DNA from: DASSUW01 sp963759375
GTDB taxonomy: Bacteria; Actinomycetota; Thermoleophilia; Solirubrobacterales; Solirubrobacteraceae
Direction: 5' to 3'
DNA: 64,000 bases
NCBI GenBank assembly: GCA_963759375.1
Contig: CAVWYY010000001.1
Span: 248,001-312,000, forward strand
Below the pieces are notes generated by a model that worked only from the letters and a program-made list of their open reading frames with translations, ran no database searches and was not told the origin of the DNA. Numbering within the stretch: the stretch's first letter is position 1; every line of letters begins with the position of its first letter. Below are positions 51,901 to 60,262 of this stretch, piece by piece. The position numbers and the translations under genes are program-made.

Positions 51901-52798
51901 ATGGAAGCCTTCGCCATCCCGTTCCTCCTGTTCGTCGGCGCGCTGCTTGCCGTGCAGGCCGGCGCCAACGTGCAGCTCTCGGCCGCGCTCGGAAGCCCGC
52001 TCGGCGCGTCGGCCGTGCAGCTCACGATCGGCGCGGCGCTGCTGGTGGCGCTGGCCGCGCTGGCTGGCGGCCTCGGGGCCGCGGCGCTGCTCGACGACGT
52101 CGATGCCTGGCACCTGGCCGGCGGCCTCGGCTCGGCGATCTACATCACCGCGGGCATCCTGCTGTTCCCGCGGCTCGGCGCGGTCGTCACCGTCGGCCTG
52201 TTCGTGACCGGCCAGATGCTCGCCTCACTCGTGCTCGACGGCACCGGCTGGCTGGGCGTCGAGCAGGAGGCGATCGGGGCGGTCGCGATCGCCGCCGCCG
52301 CCGCGGTGCTGGCCGGCGTCGCGGCGATCGTCCGCGGGCAGGGTTCCGCGCCGGTCGGCCGCGCGCGCTGGGTCGCGCTGGCGCTGCTCGCCGGCGCGGC
52401 GCTGCCGGTGCAGGGCGCGGTCAACGCCCGGCTGCGGGCCGACCTCGACGAGCCGATCACGGTCGGCGCCTGGAGCTTCGTGGTCGCGGCGCTGGCGATG
52501 GTCGCGGTCCTCGCGCTCGACCGCTCGCGGCCGCACCTTGCGCCGGCTCGACCGCGTGCCGTGGTGGGGCTGGCTCGGCGGCCTGTGCGGCGCGACCTAC
52601 GTGACGTCCGTGTTCCTGCTGATCCCGGAGATCGGCGTGGCGCCAACCATCGGGCTGACCGTCGCCGGCCAGCAGGTCGCCTCGGTGTTCGTCGACCGCC
52701 ACGGCCTGCTGCGCCTGCCGCGCCGGCCGATCACGCGGACCCGGTTGCTCGGCGTGGCGACGCTGCTCGCGGGCGTGGCGCTCACGCAGGTCGCGTGA
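51901..52798 (+). CDS. DMT-superfamily transporter (DUF606/YdcZ-like), with an apparent frameshift
   Basis: Two homologous DUF606 halves, each of about five helices. The first half begins MEAFAIPFLLFVGALLAVQAGANVQLSAALGSPLGASAVQL; the second contains GAALPVQGAVNARLRADLDEPITVGAWSFVV. The frame shifts by one base around 52531-52537, after RSRP, and continues as TLRRLDRVPWWGWLGGLCGATYV to the stop at 52798. Restored length is about 298 aa. It is probably an exporter of a small metabolite controlled by the divergent TetR protein. Its last 17 nt overlap arsR. Confidence 0.82.
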
Positions 52799-53117
52799 GG
52801 ACGTCCGCGAGCCCTGGGAAGCGCGACTCGAGGTCCTCGCGGCGCAGCGAGATCAGCCGCGCGGTGCCTGCAGCGCGGGTGCGCGTGACGCCCGCCTCGC
52901 GCAGCAGCCGCAGGTGGTAGGAGCCGGTCGACGCCGGGATCCCGAGCGTCGCCTGCAGGTCGCTGCAGCTGTGCTCCTCGCCGTCGGCCAGCAGCCGGAC
53001 GATCGCCAGGCGGACCGGGTCGCCGACCGTGCGCATGATCGTCGCCAGGTCGAGCGCCGAGGTGGCGGGATGGCGGATCTTCTCGGCGGCGATGGGCGAC
53101 GTCGTCACGGGAATCAT
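52782..53117 (-). CDS. ArsR-family transcriptional regulator
   Basis: 111 aa winged-helix protein: DLATIMRTVGDPVRLAIVRLLADGEEHSCSDLQATLGIPASTGSYHLRLLREAGVTRTR is a full ArsR HTH. The only cysteine is in the SCSDL helix, so the classic As/Cd ligand set is not obvious and the signal may be non-metal. It is divergent from an MFS exporter across a 43-nt gap containing a TTCCA/TGGAA dyad. Confidence 0.9.
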   Translation of the reverse strand: MIPVTTSPIAAEKIRHPATSALDLATIMRTVGDPVRLAIVRLLADGEEHSCSDLQATLGIPASTGSYHLRLLREAGVTRTRAAGTARLISLRREDLESRFPGLADVLTRPA

Positions 53118-53133
53118 GGTACAACTACAGAAG

Positions 53134-53149
53134 TTCCATGACTTTGGAA
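53134..53149. promoter_or_regulatory. Candidate ArsR operator
   Basis: TTCCATGACTTTGGAA: perfect 5-bp arms with a 6-nt spacer, in a short AT-rich gap, 11 nt before the MFS start and 16 nt from the arsR start. Confidence 0.45.
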
Positions 53150-53160
53150 ATATTGAAAAG

Positions 53161-54381
53161 GTGTTCCCCGTGAAGACGCTCTCCCCGCGACTCGCCTACG
53201 CGCTCGCCGCGTCCGTGATCGGCCTCGCACTGTTCGCGTCGGTCACGCCGTCGCCGCTCTACGGCACCTACAGCGAGCTCTGGGGGTTCTCGCCCGCGGT
53301 GCTCACGCTCGTGTTCGCCACGTACGCGTTCGGCGTGCTGACGACGCTGATCCTGGCCGGGCGCGTGTCCGACGAGGTCGGGCGCCGCCCGGTGCTGCTC
53401 GTCGCGCTCGGTTCGCTGCTGCTCACGACGGTCGTCTACATGCTCGCCCAGTCGGTGGTCTGGCTGTTCGTCGCCCGCGGGCTGCAGGGCCTCGCCACGG
53501 GTCTCGCGGTCGCCGCCGCCAGCGCGGCGCTGCTCGACCTGCACCCGCGCCGCGATCCCGCGGGCGTGGGCCTCGCCAACGGCGTGGCCAGCGCCGCCGG
53601 CCTCGGGCTCGGGATGCTCGTCTCCTCGTCGGTCGTCGAGTGGCTGCCGGCGCCGCGCGTGCTTCCGTTCGTCGTGCTGTTCGTGCTGTTCGCGGTCGCG
53701 TTCACCGGCGCGCTGCTGATGCCCGAGCCCGTGGCTGAACGGCACCGTCCGCGCCTCACGCCGCAACGGCCGGGCGTCCCGCCCGTCGTCCGCCGCCCGT
53801 TCGTGCTCGCGGGGCTCGGCGTGCTCAGCTCGTGGTCGATCGGCGGTCTGTTCTTCTCGCTCGGCCCGGCGCTCTCGGCGCAGATCTTCGGCACCTCGAA
53901 CCACTTCGTCACCGGCCTGAGCGTCGTCGTCCTCGCCGGCGCGGGCGCGCTCAGCCAGCTCGCGTTCGGGCGCACCGCGCCGTGGCTGGGGGCGTCCGTC
54001 GGCTCGATCGCGCTGGCCATCGGCCTGCTGCTGATCGTGCTGGCCAGCGCCGAGGAGTCGGCGGCGGTGCTGCTCATCGGGTCGCTCGTCGCCGGCGTCG
54101 GCTTCGGCGTCGCGTTCCTCGGCAGCCTGCGCCAGCTGATGGGCGCGATACCGAACGAGCACCGGGCCGAGGTGATGTCGGCGTTCTACGTCGTCGCGTA
54201 CGCGTCGCTGTCCGTGCCGGCGATCCTCGCCGGGATCGTCGTCACCCCGCTCGGCCTGCAGAGCACGTTCGAGATCTTCGGCAGCGTGGTCGCCGCGATC
54301 GCCCTCGTGCTCGCGCTCGAGGCGTGGCGCACGCGGCCGCAGTCGCGCCCCGTCGCGGTCGGCTTGGATCCCGCGAGTTAG
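53161..54381 (+). CDS. Major facilitator superfamily transporter (drug-efflux type)
   Basis: 406 aa from GTG 53161 (GTG 53170 also possible) with about 12 helices. SRLSDEVGRRP-like GRVSDEVGRRPVLL is the loop 2-3 signature; VARGLQGLATGLAVAAASAALLDL and a mid-protein polar loop follow. The substrate is unknown. Divergence from arsR with a shared dyad suggests de-repression by a small molecule. The stop is followed by a 302-nt gap. Confidence 0.88.
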   Translation: MFPVKTLSPRLAYALAASVIGLALFASVTPSPLYGTYSELWGFSPAVLTLVFATYAFGVLTTLILAGRVSDEVGRRPVLLVALGSLLLTTVVYMLAQSVVWLFVARGLQGLATGLAVAAASAALLDLHPRRDPAGVGLANGVASAAGLGLGMLVSSSVVEWLPAPRVLPFVVLFVLFAVAFTGALLMPEPVAERHRPRLTPQRPGVPPVVRRPFVLAGLGVLSSWSIGGLFFSLGPALSAQIFGTSNHFVTGLSVVVLAGAGALSQLAFGRTAPWLGASVGSIALAIGLLLIVLASAEESAAVLLIGSLVAGVGFGVAFLGSLRQLMGAIPNEHRAEVMSAFYVVAYASLSVPAILAGIVVTPLGLQSTFEIFGSVVAAIALVLALEAWRTRPQSRPVAVGLDPAS

Positions 54382-54422
54382 CCGCAGGCCGCTCTCAGGG
54401 AATGCAAAGGAACCTGGCGGGA

Positions 54423-54513
54423 GCGCGGCAGGCCGGGGACGTGCGTGCGGTCCCGTCGCTGACCGGCGGGCAGGGCGACCGCGGGAGGGTCGCCCGTCTC
54501 CGGCCTGCCGCGC
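54423..54513 (+). ncRNA. Candidate structured RNA (multi-branch fold) upstream of trpS
   Basis: A perfect 14-bp outer stem, GCGCGGCAGGCCGG (54423-54436) with its complement at 54500-54513, closes a 63-nt interior. The interior contains a perfect 8-bp hairpin GGGCGACC/GGTCGCCC (54473-54480 with 54488-54495) and a weaker GGGAC/GTCCC hairpin. No T-run follows, so it is not a standard terminator. It could be a leader element, a small RNA or a decayed repeat; strand is assumed from trpS. Confidence 0.4.
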
Positions 54514-54668
54514 TTAGGCCTGTCGAAGACCGCCACGTCCAGGACCGCCGTGGACACGTCGCCGGATCGCCACCCGAACCCTCGGAAATACGGTATTGCC
54601 TTCGGGATTGTGCGCGCCCGGCTCGGTCCACTGCGGTCCGGCCGGGCCGGATCTTCTTCGACAGACCC

Positions 54669-54674
54669 TAGACT
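54669..54674 (+). promoter_or_regulatory. -10-like box of trpS
   Basis: TAGACT, 9 nt before ATG 54684. If used, the trpS mRNA is leaderless and would not contain the structured segment upstream. Confidence 0.45.
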
Positions 54675-54683
54675 CCCAGGCCG

Positions 54684-55694
54684 ATGGTCATCTTCTCCGG
54701 CATCCAGCCCACCGGCCGCAAGCACCTGGGCAACTACATCGGCGCGATCATCCAGTACGTCGCCGGCCAGGACCGCGCCGACCCGGCGATCTACTGCATC
54801 GTCGACCTGCACGCGCTGACGGTCCCGTACGACCCCGCCGAGCTGCGCGAGCGCACCTACGACACCGCGGCCATCCTCATCGCCGCCGGCCTGGATCCCG
54901 ACCGCTGCATCCTGTTCCGCCAGGGCGACGTCCAGGAGCACACCGAGCTGACCTGGCTGCTGTCGAGCGTGATCCCGCTCGGCGAGCTCAACCGCATGCA
55001 CCAGTTCCGCGACAAGTCGGCCGCGCAGCGCGAGATGGTGACCTCGGGCCTGCTCTTCTATCCGGTCCTGATGTCCGCCGACGTGCTCGCCTACCGCGCC
55101 CACGAGGTGCCGGTGGGCGAGGACCAGCGCGAGCACCTCGAGGTGATGCGCCGCGCCGCCGAGCGGTTCAACAAGCGCTTCGGCGAGCTGCTCGTGGTGC
55201 CCGAGGCGCGGATCCCCGAGGTCGGGGCGCGGGTGACCGACCTGCAGGAGCCCGACCGCAAGATGTCGACGACCGGCGGCTCCGAGCAGGGCACGGTCTA
55301 CGTGCTCGACGACCCGGACGCCATCCGGCGCAAGTTCAAGCGCGCCGTGGCCGACTCCGGCCGCGAGGTCGTCCGCGCCGCCGACAAGCCCGGCATCTCG
55401 AACATGATCGAGATCATGGCGGTCGCCCGCGGGATCTCGCCCGAGCAGGTCGAGCGCGAGTTCGAAGGCTCCGGCTATGGCGACTTCAAGGCCGCCGTCG
55501 CGGACGCCGTCGTCGATTGGCTGGCCCCGGTGCGCGAGCGCTACGAGGAGCTGCGGGCCGACGACGCCCGTCTCGAGGGCATCCTCGAGGCCGGCGCCGA
55601 CAAGGCGCGCGCGATCGCCTCGGGCACGCTGGCCGACGTGCGCGACGCGATGGGCGTCGGTCCCGTCCGGCGGTCCGTCGGGCCTGCCGCCTAG
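54684..55694 (+). CDS. trpS: Tryptophanyl-tRNA synthetase
   Basis: 336 aa class I synthetase. MVIFSGIQPTGRKHLGNYIGA carries the HIGH-type signature (HLGN), and the KMSKS loop reads DRKMSTTGGSEQ at about 192-203. GEDQREHLEVMRRAAERFN is also typical. It charges tRNA-Trp with tryptophan. scpA follows after 14 nt, so trpS-scpA-scpB may be one transcript. Confidence 0.97.
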   Translation: MVIFSGIQPTGRKHLGNYIGAIIQYVAGQDRADPAIYCIVDLHALTVPYDPAELRERTYDTAAILIAAGLDPDRCILFRQGDVQEHTELTWLLSSVIPLGELNRMHQFRDKSAAQREMVTSGLLFYPVLMSADVLAYRAHEVPVGEDQREHLEVMRRAAERFNKRFGELLVVPEARIPEVGARVTDLQEPDRKMSTTGGSEQGTVYVLDDPDAIRRKFKRAVADSGREVVRAADKPGISNMIEIMAVARGISPEQVEREFEGSGYGDFKAAVADAVVDWLAPVRERYEELRADDARLEGILEAGADKARAIASGTLADVRDAMGVGPVRRSVGPAA

Positions 55695-55708
55695 CGTTCG
55701 GGGTCCGC

Positions 55709-56449
55709 GTGGCCACGATCGCCCACCGTCTCGAGCTGGACCTCGACGCCTTCACGGGCCCGTTCGACCTGCTGCTCTCGCTGATCCTGCGCGAGGAGCT
55801 CGACCTGCTGGAGGTCGAGCTGGCCGAGATCGTGATCGCGTACATCGACCACCTGGAGGCCGAGGGCGAGCTCGACCTCGAGGCGGCGACCGAGTTCCTC
55901 GTGCTGATCGCAGCGCTGCTGGAGCTCAAGTCGCGGCTGATGCTGCCCGGCGAAGACTCGTTCGAGGAGCTCGACGAGCTGGCACCCGCCGAGGCGGCCG
56001 AAGAGCTGCTCGAACGGATGCTCCAGTACGCGCGGTTCCGCGGCGCCGGCGGCTGGACGTCGGCCGCGCACGCCGCCGGCCAGTCATATCTGTACCGCAG
56101 CGCGCCGCTGCCGCCCGCGCTGCGGCGCGTGTCCATCGAGGTCGCCGAGCGCGCCTACGACGCCGAGGTGCTCGGCCAGGCGATCGGCTCGCTGCTGCGC
56201 ACGCCGCCGCCGCTCGACCTGCGCCACATGGCGATGCCGCGCGTCTCGGTGGCCGACCGGCTCGCGCACCTGCGCGGCCTGCTCGCCCGTCGCAGCGGCC
56301 GCTTCAGCTTCGACGAGGCCGTCGACGGCGCCGACCGCGTGACCGTCGCGGTGACGTTGTTCGCGCTGCTCGAGCTCTACAAGGCCGGCGAGGCCGCGTG
56401 GGAGCAGGACGAGCCGTTCGGGCCGATCACGATCCAGGGAGCCGCATGA
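55709..56449 (+). CDS. scpA: Segregation and condensation protein ScpA
   Basis: 246 aa from GTG 55709. LELDLDAFTGPFDLLLSLILREELDLLEVELAEIVIAYI is the conserved kleisin N-terminal domain; EFLVLIAALLELKSRLMLP and a C-terminal winged helix (RVTVAVTLFALLELYKAGEAAWEQDEPFGPITI) complete it. It bridges the SMC heads with ScpB to organise the chromosome. It overlaps scpB by 4 nt. Confidence 0.95.
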   Translation: MATIAHRLELDLDAFTGPFDLLLSLILREELDLLEVELAEIVIAYIDHLEAEGELDLEAATEFLVLIAALLELKSRLMLPGEDSFEELDELAPAEAAEELLERMLQYARFRGAGGWTSAAHAAGQSYLYRSAPLPPALRRVSIEVAERAYDAEVLGQAIGSLLRTPPPLDLRHMAMPRVSVADRLAHLRGLLARRSGRFSFDEAVDGADRVTVAVTLFALLELYKAGEAAWEQDEPFGPITIQGAA

Positions 56450-57024
56450 CCGAGCTCGCGCGCCAGATCGAGGCGCTCCTCTTCCTCAGCCCCGAGCCCG
56501 TCCCGGTGGACGAGCTGGCCGACGCCGTGCAGGCGGGGGAGGAGGCCGTCAGCGAGGCGATCGGCGAGCTCGGCGAGGCGCTGGAGGGCCGCGGCGTCGT
56601 GCTGCGCGAGGTGGCCGGCGGCTGGGCGCTCGCCTCGCACCCGGACGCCGAGGAGGCCGCCCGCCGGTTGCTGGCGCGCCCGCGGACGCCCGCGCTCACG
56701 CCCGCCCAGGCCGAGACGCTGGCGATCGTCGGCTACCTGCAGCCGGTCTCGCGCCCCGAGGTCGCCCGCATCCGCGGTGTCGCGTCAGAGTCCGCCACCG
56801 CCGCGCTGGTCGAGCGCGGGCTGATCGAGGAGTCCGGCCGCTCGCAGTTCGGCGCGATCCTCTACCGCACCACGCCGCTGTTCCTGAAGCTGTTCGGGCT
56901 CAACACGCTGGACGAGCTGCCCGAGATCGAGCAGTGGGACCCGAGCCCGGAGGACGAGGCGGCGCTGCGCGAGCGCCTGCTCCGCGCCGGCGAGCAGCGC
57001 CTCAACAGCCCTACGCAGCAGTAG
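56446..57024 (+). CDS. scpB: Segregation and condensation protein ScpB
   Basis: 192 aa with two winged-helix domains. LARQIEALLFLSPEPVPVDELADAV opens the protein, and LTPAQAETLAIVGYLQPVSRPEVARIRGV, ALVERGLIEESGR and YRTTPLFLKLFGLNTLDELPEI are ScpB hallmarks. It forms the SMC-ScpAB condensin complex. The stop lies in the left arm of a long hairpin that separates it from convergent rlmN. Confidence 0.95.
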   Translation: MTELARQIEALLFLSPEPVPVDELADAVQAGEEAVSEAIGELGEALEGRGVVLREVAGGWALASHPDAEEAARRLLARPRTPALTPAQAETLAIVGYLQPVSRPEVARIRGVASESATAALVERGLIEESGRSQFGAILYRTTPLFLKLFGLNTLDELPEIEQWDPSPEDEAALRERLLRAGEQRLNSPTQQ

Positions 57025-57105
57025 GACCCGATTCAGAACCCACGACGGCTGAGGCGACCGTCTCGCGGCCCCCTCAGACCGCCGTGTTCGTCTGAATCGG
57101 ATCCT
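57023..57105. terminator. Long bidirectional hairpin between scpB and rlmN
   Basis: Arms at 57023-57037 (AGGACCCGATTCAGA) and 57091-57105 pair at 14 of 15 positions. The stem continues inward through CACGACGGCTGAGG with CCTCAGACCGCCGTG, leaving a 17-nt loop. It includes the scpB stop at one side and the last codons of rlmN at the other. It has no T-run but suits a two-way terminator between convergent genes. Confidence 0.6.
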
Positions 57106-58078
57106 GCTTAGCGGCGAGCTGCCCGCAGGCCGCGTCGATGTCGCGGCCGCGTGTGAGGCGCACGGTCGCGCGCACGCCGTGCTCCTCGAGCACGGCCTTG
57201 AAGGCGCCGATCGCGCCGGGCGACGAGCCGTCGTACATCCCGGTCGGGTTGTACGGGATCAGGTTGACCTTGTAGATCTTCGGGTCGAGCAGCGTGGCGA
57301 GCTGGATCGCCTGCCGGTAGGTGTCGTTGACGCCGCCGAGCATCACGTACTCGATGAACACCTTGCGGCGGCGGCGCGCGTAGTACGCCTCGCACGCCTC
57401 GAGCACCGACGCGATCGGGTGGCGGTCGTTGACCGGCATGATCCGCGAGCGCAGCTCGTCCTCGGGCGCGTGCAGCGAGAACGCCAGCCGGATCGGCATG
57501 TCGGTCTCGGTCAGCGCCCGGATGCCGGGCACCCAGCCGACCGTGGAGATCGTCGTGCGGCGGTGGGTGATGCCGACGTCCGGCAGCCGCCGGGAGGCCG
57601 AGAGCACGCTGTCGAGGTTCATCATCGGCTCGCCCATGCCCATGAACACCAGGTGGTCGACGGGCTCGATGCGGCGGAAGTGCAGCACCTGGTCGAGGAT
57701 CTCCGAGGCCGTCAGGTTGCGGCCGAACTTCATCGTGCCGGTGGCGCAGAACGTGCAGGTGAGCGGGCAGCCGGACTGCGAGGAGACGCAGATCGAGCGG
57801 CGGCCGTCGCGGTAGCGCATGAGCACGGCCTCGACGGCGCGGCCGTCGTGCGTGTGGAACAGCGCCTTGACGGTGCCGTCGGACGAGTGCGCCTCGCGCA
57901 CCAGGTCCAGCGACGAGAACGGCACCTGCTCGGCCAGCTGCGCGCGGAGCGCGGCCGGCAGGTCGGTCATCTCGTCGTAGCCGCCCGCTCCGCGCGCGGC
58001 CCAGCTCCACACCTGGCGGGTGCGGAAGGCGGGCTGGCCGGCGGCGGTCAGCGTCTCGTCGAGCAGGGCGAGGTCCAC
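57074..58078 (-). CDS. rlmN: 23S rRNA/tRNA adenine-C2 methyltransferase RlmN
   Basis: 334 aa from GTG 58078. The radical-SAM cluster CPLTCTFC is at about 101-108, followed by ATGTMKFGRNLTASEI, VFMGMGEPMMN and ISTVGWVPGI. The second conserved Cys of the mechanism is in DAACGQLAAK near the C-terminus. It methylates A2503 of 23S rRNA and A37 of some tRNAs. It is divergent from the pseudouridine synthase with only 21 nt between starts, so the promoters must overlap. Confidence 0.95.
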   Translation of the reverse strand: MDLALLDETLTAAGQPAFRTRQVWSWAARGAGGYDEMTDLPAALRAQLAEQVPFSSLDLVREAHSSDGTVKALFHTHDGRAVEAVLMRYRDGRRSICVSSQSGCPLTCTFCATGTMKFGRNLTASEILDQVLHFRRIEPVDHLVFMGMGEPMMNLDSVLSASRRLPDVGITHRRTTISTVGWVPGIRALTETDMPIRLAFSLHAPEDELRSRIMPVNDRHPIASVLEACEAYYARRRRKVFIEYVMLGGVNDTYRQAIQLATLLDPKIYKVNLIPYNPTGMYDGSSPGAIGAFKAVLEEHGVRATVRLTRGRDIDAACGQLAAKQDPIQTNTAV

Positions 58079-58099
58079 GACACATATCGTGGCAGCGTC

Positions 58100-58792
58100 G
58101 TGCGGCTCGCCAAGTACCTCGCCCATGCCGGCGTCGCGTCGCGGCGCGCGTCCGAGCAGCTCGTGTTCTCGGGCCGCGTGACCGTGGGCGACGAGGTGGT
58201 GCGCGATCCGGCTCGCGACGTGGACGGCAGCGTGCCGGTCGCGGTCGACGGCCGGCCGGTGCGCGTGTCGGCCGGTCAGAAAGCCGTCTACGCCGTGCAC
58301 AAGCCCCGCGGCGTGGTCTCCACGGCCCGCGACCCGCAGGGGCGTCCGACCGTCGTCTCGCTCGTCCCGAGCGCGCGGCGCCTGTACCCGGTCGGCCGGC
58401 TCGACGCCGAGACGACAGGGCTGATCCTGCTCACCGACGACGGCGAGCTCGCGCACCGGCTGACGCACCCGTCGTTCGAGGTGCCGCGCACCTACCACGC
58501 CAAGGTCCGCAACGCCCCGGTGCGCGACGAGGCGATCCGCCACCTGCGGGAGGGCGTGGAGCTCGACGACGGCCGCACCGGTCCGGCGCGGGTCAAGCGC
58601 CTCGGCGCCGACCGGCTCGAGATCACGATCCACGAGGGCCGCAAGCGCCAGGTGCGGCGAATGTGCGAGGCGGTCGGCCATCCGGTGATGACGCTCGAGC
58701 GCGTGCGCTTCGGCCCGCTGTGGCTCGGCAAGCTCGAGGAAGGGCGCTACCGCCGCCTCACCGCCGCCGAGGTCGAGAAGCTCCGCCGATAG
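58100..58792 (+). CDS. RsuA/RluB-family pseudouridine synthase
   Basis: 230 aa from GTG 58100. An S4 RNA-binding domain (VRLAKYLAHAGVASRRASEQLVFSGRVTVGDEVV) is followed by the catalytic domain with GRLDAETTGLILLTDDGELAHRLTHPSFE (catalytic Asp in RLDAET) and HEGRKRQVRRMCEAVGHPV. It converts uridine to pseudouridine in rRNA; the actinobacterial relatives are usually of the 23S (RluB) kind. A TATCGT hexamer 9 nt before the GTG may be its -10. Confidence 0.93.
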   Translation: MRLAKYLAHAGVASRRASEQLVFSGRVTVGDEVVRDPARDVDGSVPVAVDGRPVRVSAGQKAVYAVHKPRGVVSTARDPQGRPTVVSLVPSARRLYPVGRLDAETTGLILLTDDGELAHRLTHPSFEVPRTYHAKVRNAPVRDEAIRHLREGVELDDGRTGPARVKRLGADRLEITIHEGRKRQVRRMCEAVGHPVMTLERVRFGPLWLGKLEEGRYRRLTAAEVEKLRR

Positions 58793-58795
58793 TCT
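58790..58795 (+). promoter_or_regulatory. -10-like box of aroH
   Basis: TAGTCT, overlapping the stop of the pseudouridine synthase gene; 10 nt before ATG 58806. Confidence 0.35.
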
Positions 58796-58805
58796 GCTGC
58801 GCCGT

Positions 58806-59171
58806 ATGCGGCTCATCGCGCTTCGCGGCGCCACCACGGTCGAGGCCAACGACGCCGACCACATCCTCGCGGCCACCGAGGAGCTGATGAACGAGCTCCT
58901 CGCACGCAACCGGCTCGACGGCGACTCGATCGTCAGCTGCATCTTCACGCTCACGGAAGACCTCGACGCCGAGTTCCCGGCCGTGGCGGCCCGCAACATG
59001 GGGCTCAGCCGCGTGCCACTGCTGTGCACCCGCGAGATCCCCGTGCCCGGCGCGCTTCCGCGGGTCATCCGTGTGCTCATGCACTGCTATCCGCCGGTGG
59101 GCGTCGACCCCCAGCACGTGTACCTCGGCGAGGCGCGCAAGCTCAGGCTGGACCTCGAAGGCGCCCAATAG
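58806..59171 (+). CDS. aroH: Chorismate mutase, AroH class
   Basis: 121 aa, the typical AroH trimer subunit. MRLIALRGATTVEANDADHILAATEELMNELLARN contains the active-site Arg in LRGATT; AARNMGLSRVPLLCTREIPVPGALPRVIRVLMHCYPP holds the second conserved Arg and closing strand. It converts chorismate to prephenate for Phe/Tyr synthesis. The aminotransferase gene follows after 10 nt, and DAHP synthase lies 4 kb downstream. Confidence 0.95.
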   Translation: MRLIALRGATTVEANDADHILAATEELMNELLARNRLDGDSIVSCIFTLTEDLDAEFPAVAARNMGLSRVPLLCTREIPVPGALPRVIRVLMHCYPPVGVDPQHVYLGEARKLRLDLEGAQ

Positions 59172-59174
59172 ACT
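59169..59174 (+). promoter_or_regulatory. -10-like box of the aminotransferase gene
   Basis: TAGACT overlaps the aroH stop and is 7 nt before ATG 59182, allowing separate leaderless expression. Confidence 0.35.
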
Positions 59175-59181
59175 GCGGTCC

Positions 59182-60261
59182 ATGGCGCTCGAGTTCGCCA
59201 GCAAGGTCCGGCGCATCCCGGTCTACCCGGCCGCCGACGGCTACGCCTCCGAGGGGGAGATCGCCAAGCTCGCCTCCAACGAGTCGCCGTACCCGCCGGT
59301 TCCCGCGGTGATCGAGGCGATCACCGCCGCGCTGGCCGGCCTGAACCGCTACCCCGACCCGACGAACTCCGCGCTGCGCCGCAAGCTGTCGGACCGTCAC
59401 GGCGTGCCCGCATCGCGGATCGCCATCGGCAACGGCTCGTGCGACGTGCTGCTGGCGGCCGGCGACGCGCTGCTGGAGCCCGGCGCCGAGCTCGTCTACG
59501 CCTGGCCGTCGTTCTCCGTCTATCCGCACCTCGCCGCCGCGTCCGGCGCCCACGCCCTCGAGGTCCCGCTCGACGCCGACCACAAGCACGACCTCGAGGC
59601 GATGCGCAAGGAGATCACGGTCGCCACGCGGCTGGTGATCGTCTGCAACCCGAACAACCCGAGCTCGACCGCGCTGCCGCTCGACGAGATCGCCGAGTTC
59701 GTGGCCGACATCCCGCGCCACGTCTGCGTGATCCTCGACGAGGCCTACGTCGAGTTCAACGTGCTGCAGGACCCGGACGACTCGGTCGACCTGCTCAAGA
59801 AGCACCAGAACCTCGTGCTGCTGCGGACGTTCTCGAAGATCTACGGCCTGTGCGGGCTGCGGGTCGGCTACGCGCTGGCTGGCTCGGACGAGTTCCGCAC
59901 GGCGGTCGACCAGGTGCGCCAGCCGTTCTTCTGCAACGCCGCCGCCCAGGCCGCCGCGCTGGAGGCGCTCAACCACCAGGACGAGGTCGCCCGCCGCGTC
60001 GAGCGCAACCTGGCCGAGCGGATCGGCCTCGAGGAGGGGCTGCGCGGGCTCGGCCTCGATCCCGCCGAGTCGCAGGCCAACTTCGTGTGGTTCGACGTCG
60101 GAGAGGACCGCGACGAGCCCGAGATCGTGCGCGGCCTGGCCCAGCGCGGCGTGCTCGTGCGCGCCGGCGGCGCGCTCGGCCGGGACGGCGCGCTGCGCGT
60201 CACCGTGGGCACGCAGGCCGAGAACGAGCGGTTCCTGGAAGCGCTGGAAGCGCTGCTGTGA
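59182..60261 (+). CDS. HisC-type PLP aminotransferase (histidinol-phosphate or aromatic)
   Basis: 359 aa, fold type I. KLASNESPYPPVPAVIEAI, NRYPDPTNSALRRKLSDRHGV, IVCNPNNPSSTALPLDEI and the PLP Lys219 in TFSKIYGLCGLRVGYA are all family marks, as is RAGGALGRDGALRVTVGTQAENERFLEAL at the end. HisC and the aromatic aminotransferase Pat are close relatives. The position right behind aroH, with DAHP synthase nearby, favours aromatic (Phe/Tyr) transamination, while no his genes are in the window. Confidence 0.9.
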   Translation: MALEFASKVRRIPVYPAADGYASEGEIAKLASNESPYPPVPAVIEAITAALAGLNRYPDPTNSALRRKLSDRHGVPASRIAIGNGSCDVLLAAGDALLEPGAELVYAWPSFSVYPHLAAASGAHALEVPLDADHKHDLEAMRKEITVATRLVIVCNPNNPSSTALPLDEIAEFVADIPRHVCVILDEAYVEFNVLQDPDDSVDLLKKHQNLVLLRTFSKIYGLCGLRVGYALAGSDEFRTAVDQVRQPFFCNAAAQAAALEALNHQDEVARRVERNLAERIGLEEGLRGLGLDPAESQANFVWFDVGEDRDEPEIVRGLAQRGVLVRAGGALGRDGALRVTVGTQAENERFLEALEALL

Positions 60262-60262
60262 C

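Larger units (their letters stand above)
54382..54683. other. 302-nt gap between MFS gene and trpS
   Basis: Contains the structured segment at 54423-54513, a 5-bp hairpin GTCCA/TGGAC near 54536-54554, an AATACGGTATT palindrome at 54587-54597 and the trpS -10 box. A 90-codon open frame from ATG 54402 runs through it, but it has no recognisable protein character and no ribosome site. Confidence 0.5.

Noticed and set aside
54402..54683. T-box riboswitch or Trp-rich leader peptide upstream of trpS
   Set aside because: No T-box consensus (TGGNACCGCG) and no Trp codons in the 90-codon open frame; a -10 box 9 nt before trpS suggests a leaderless mRNA.
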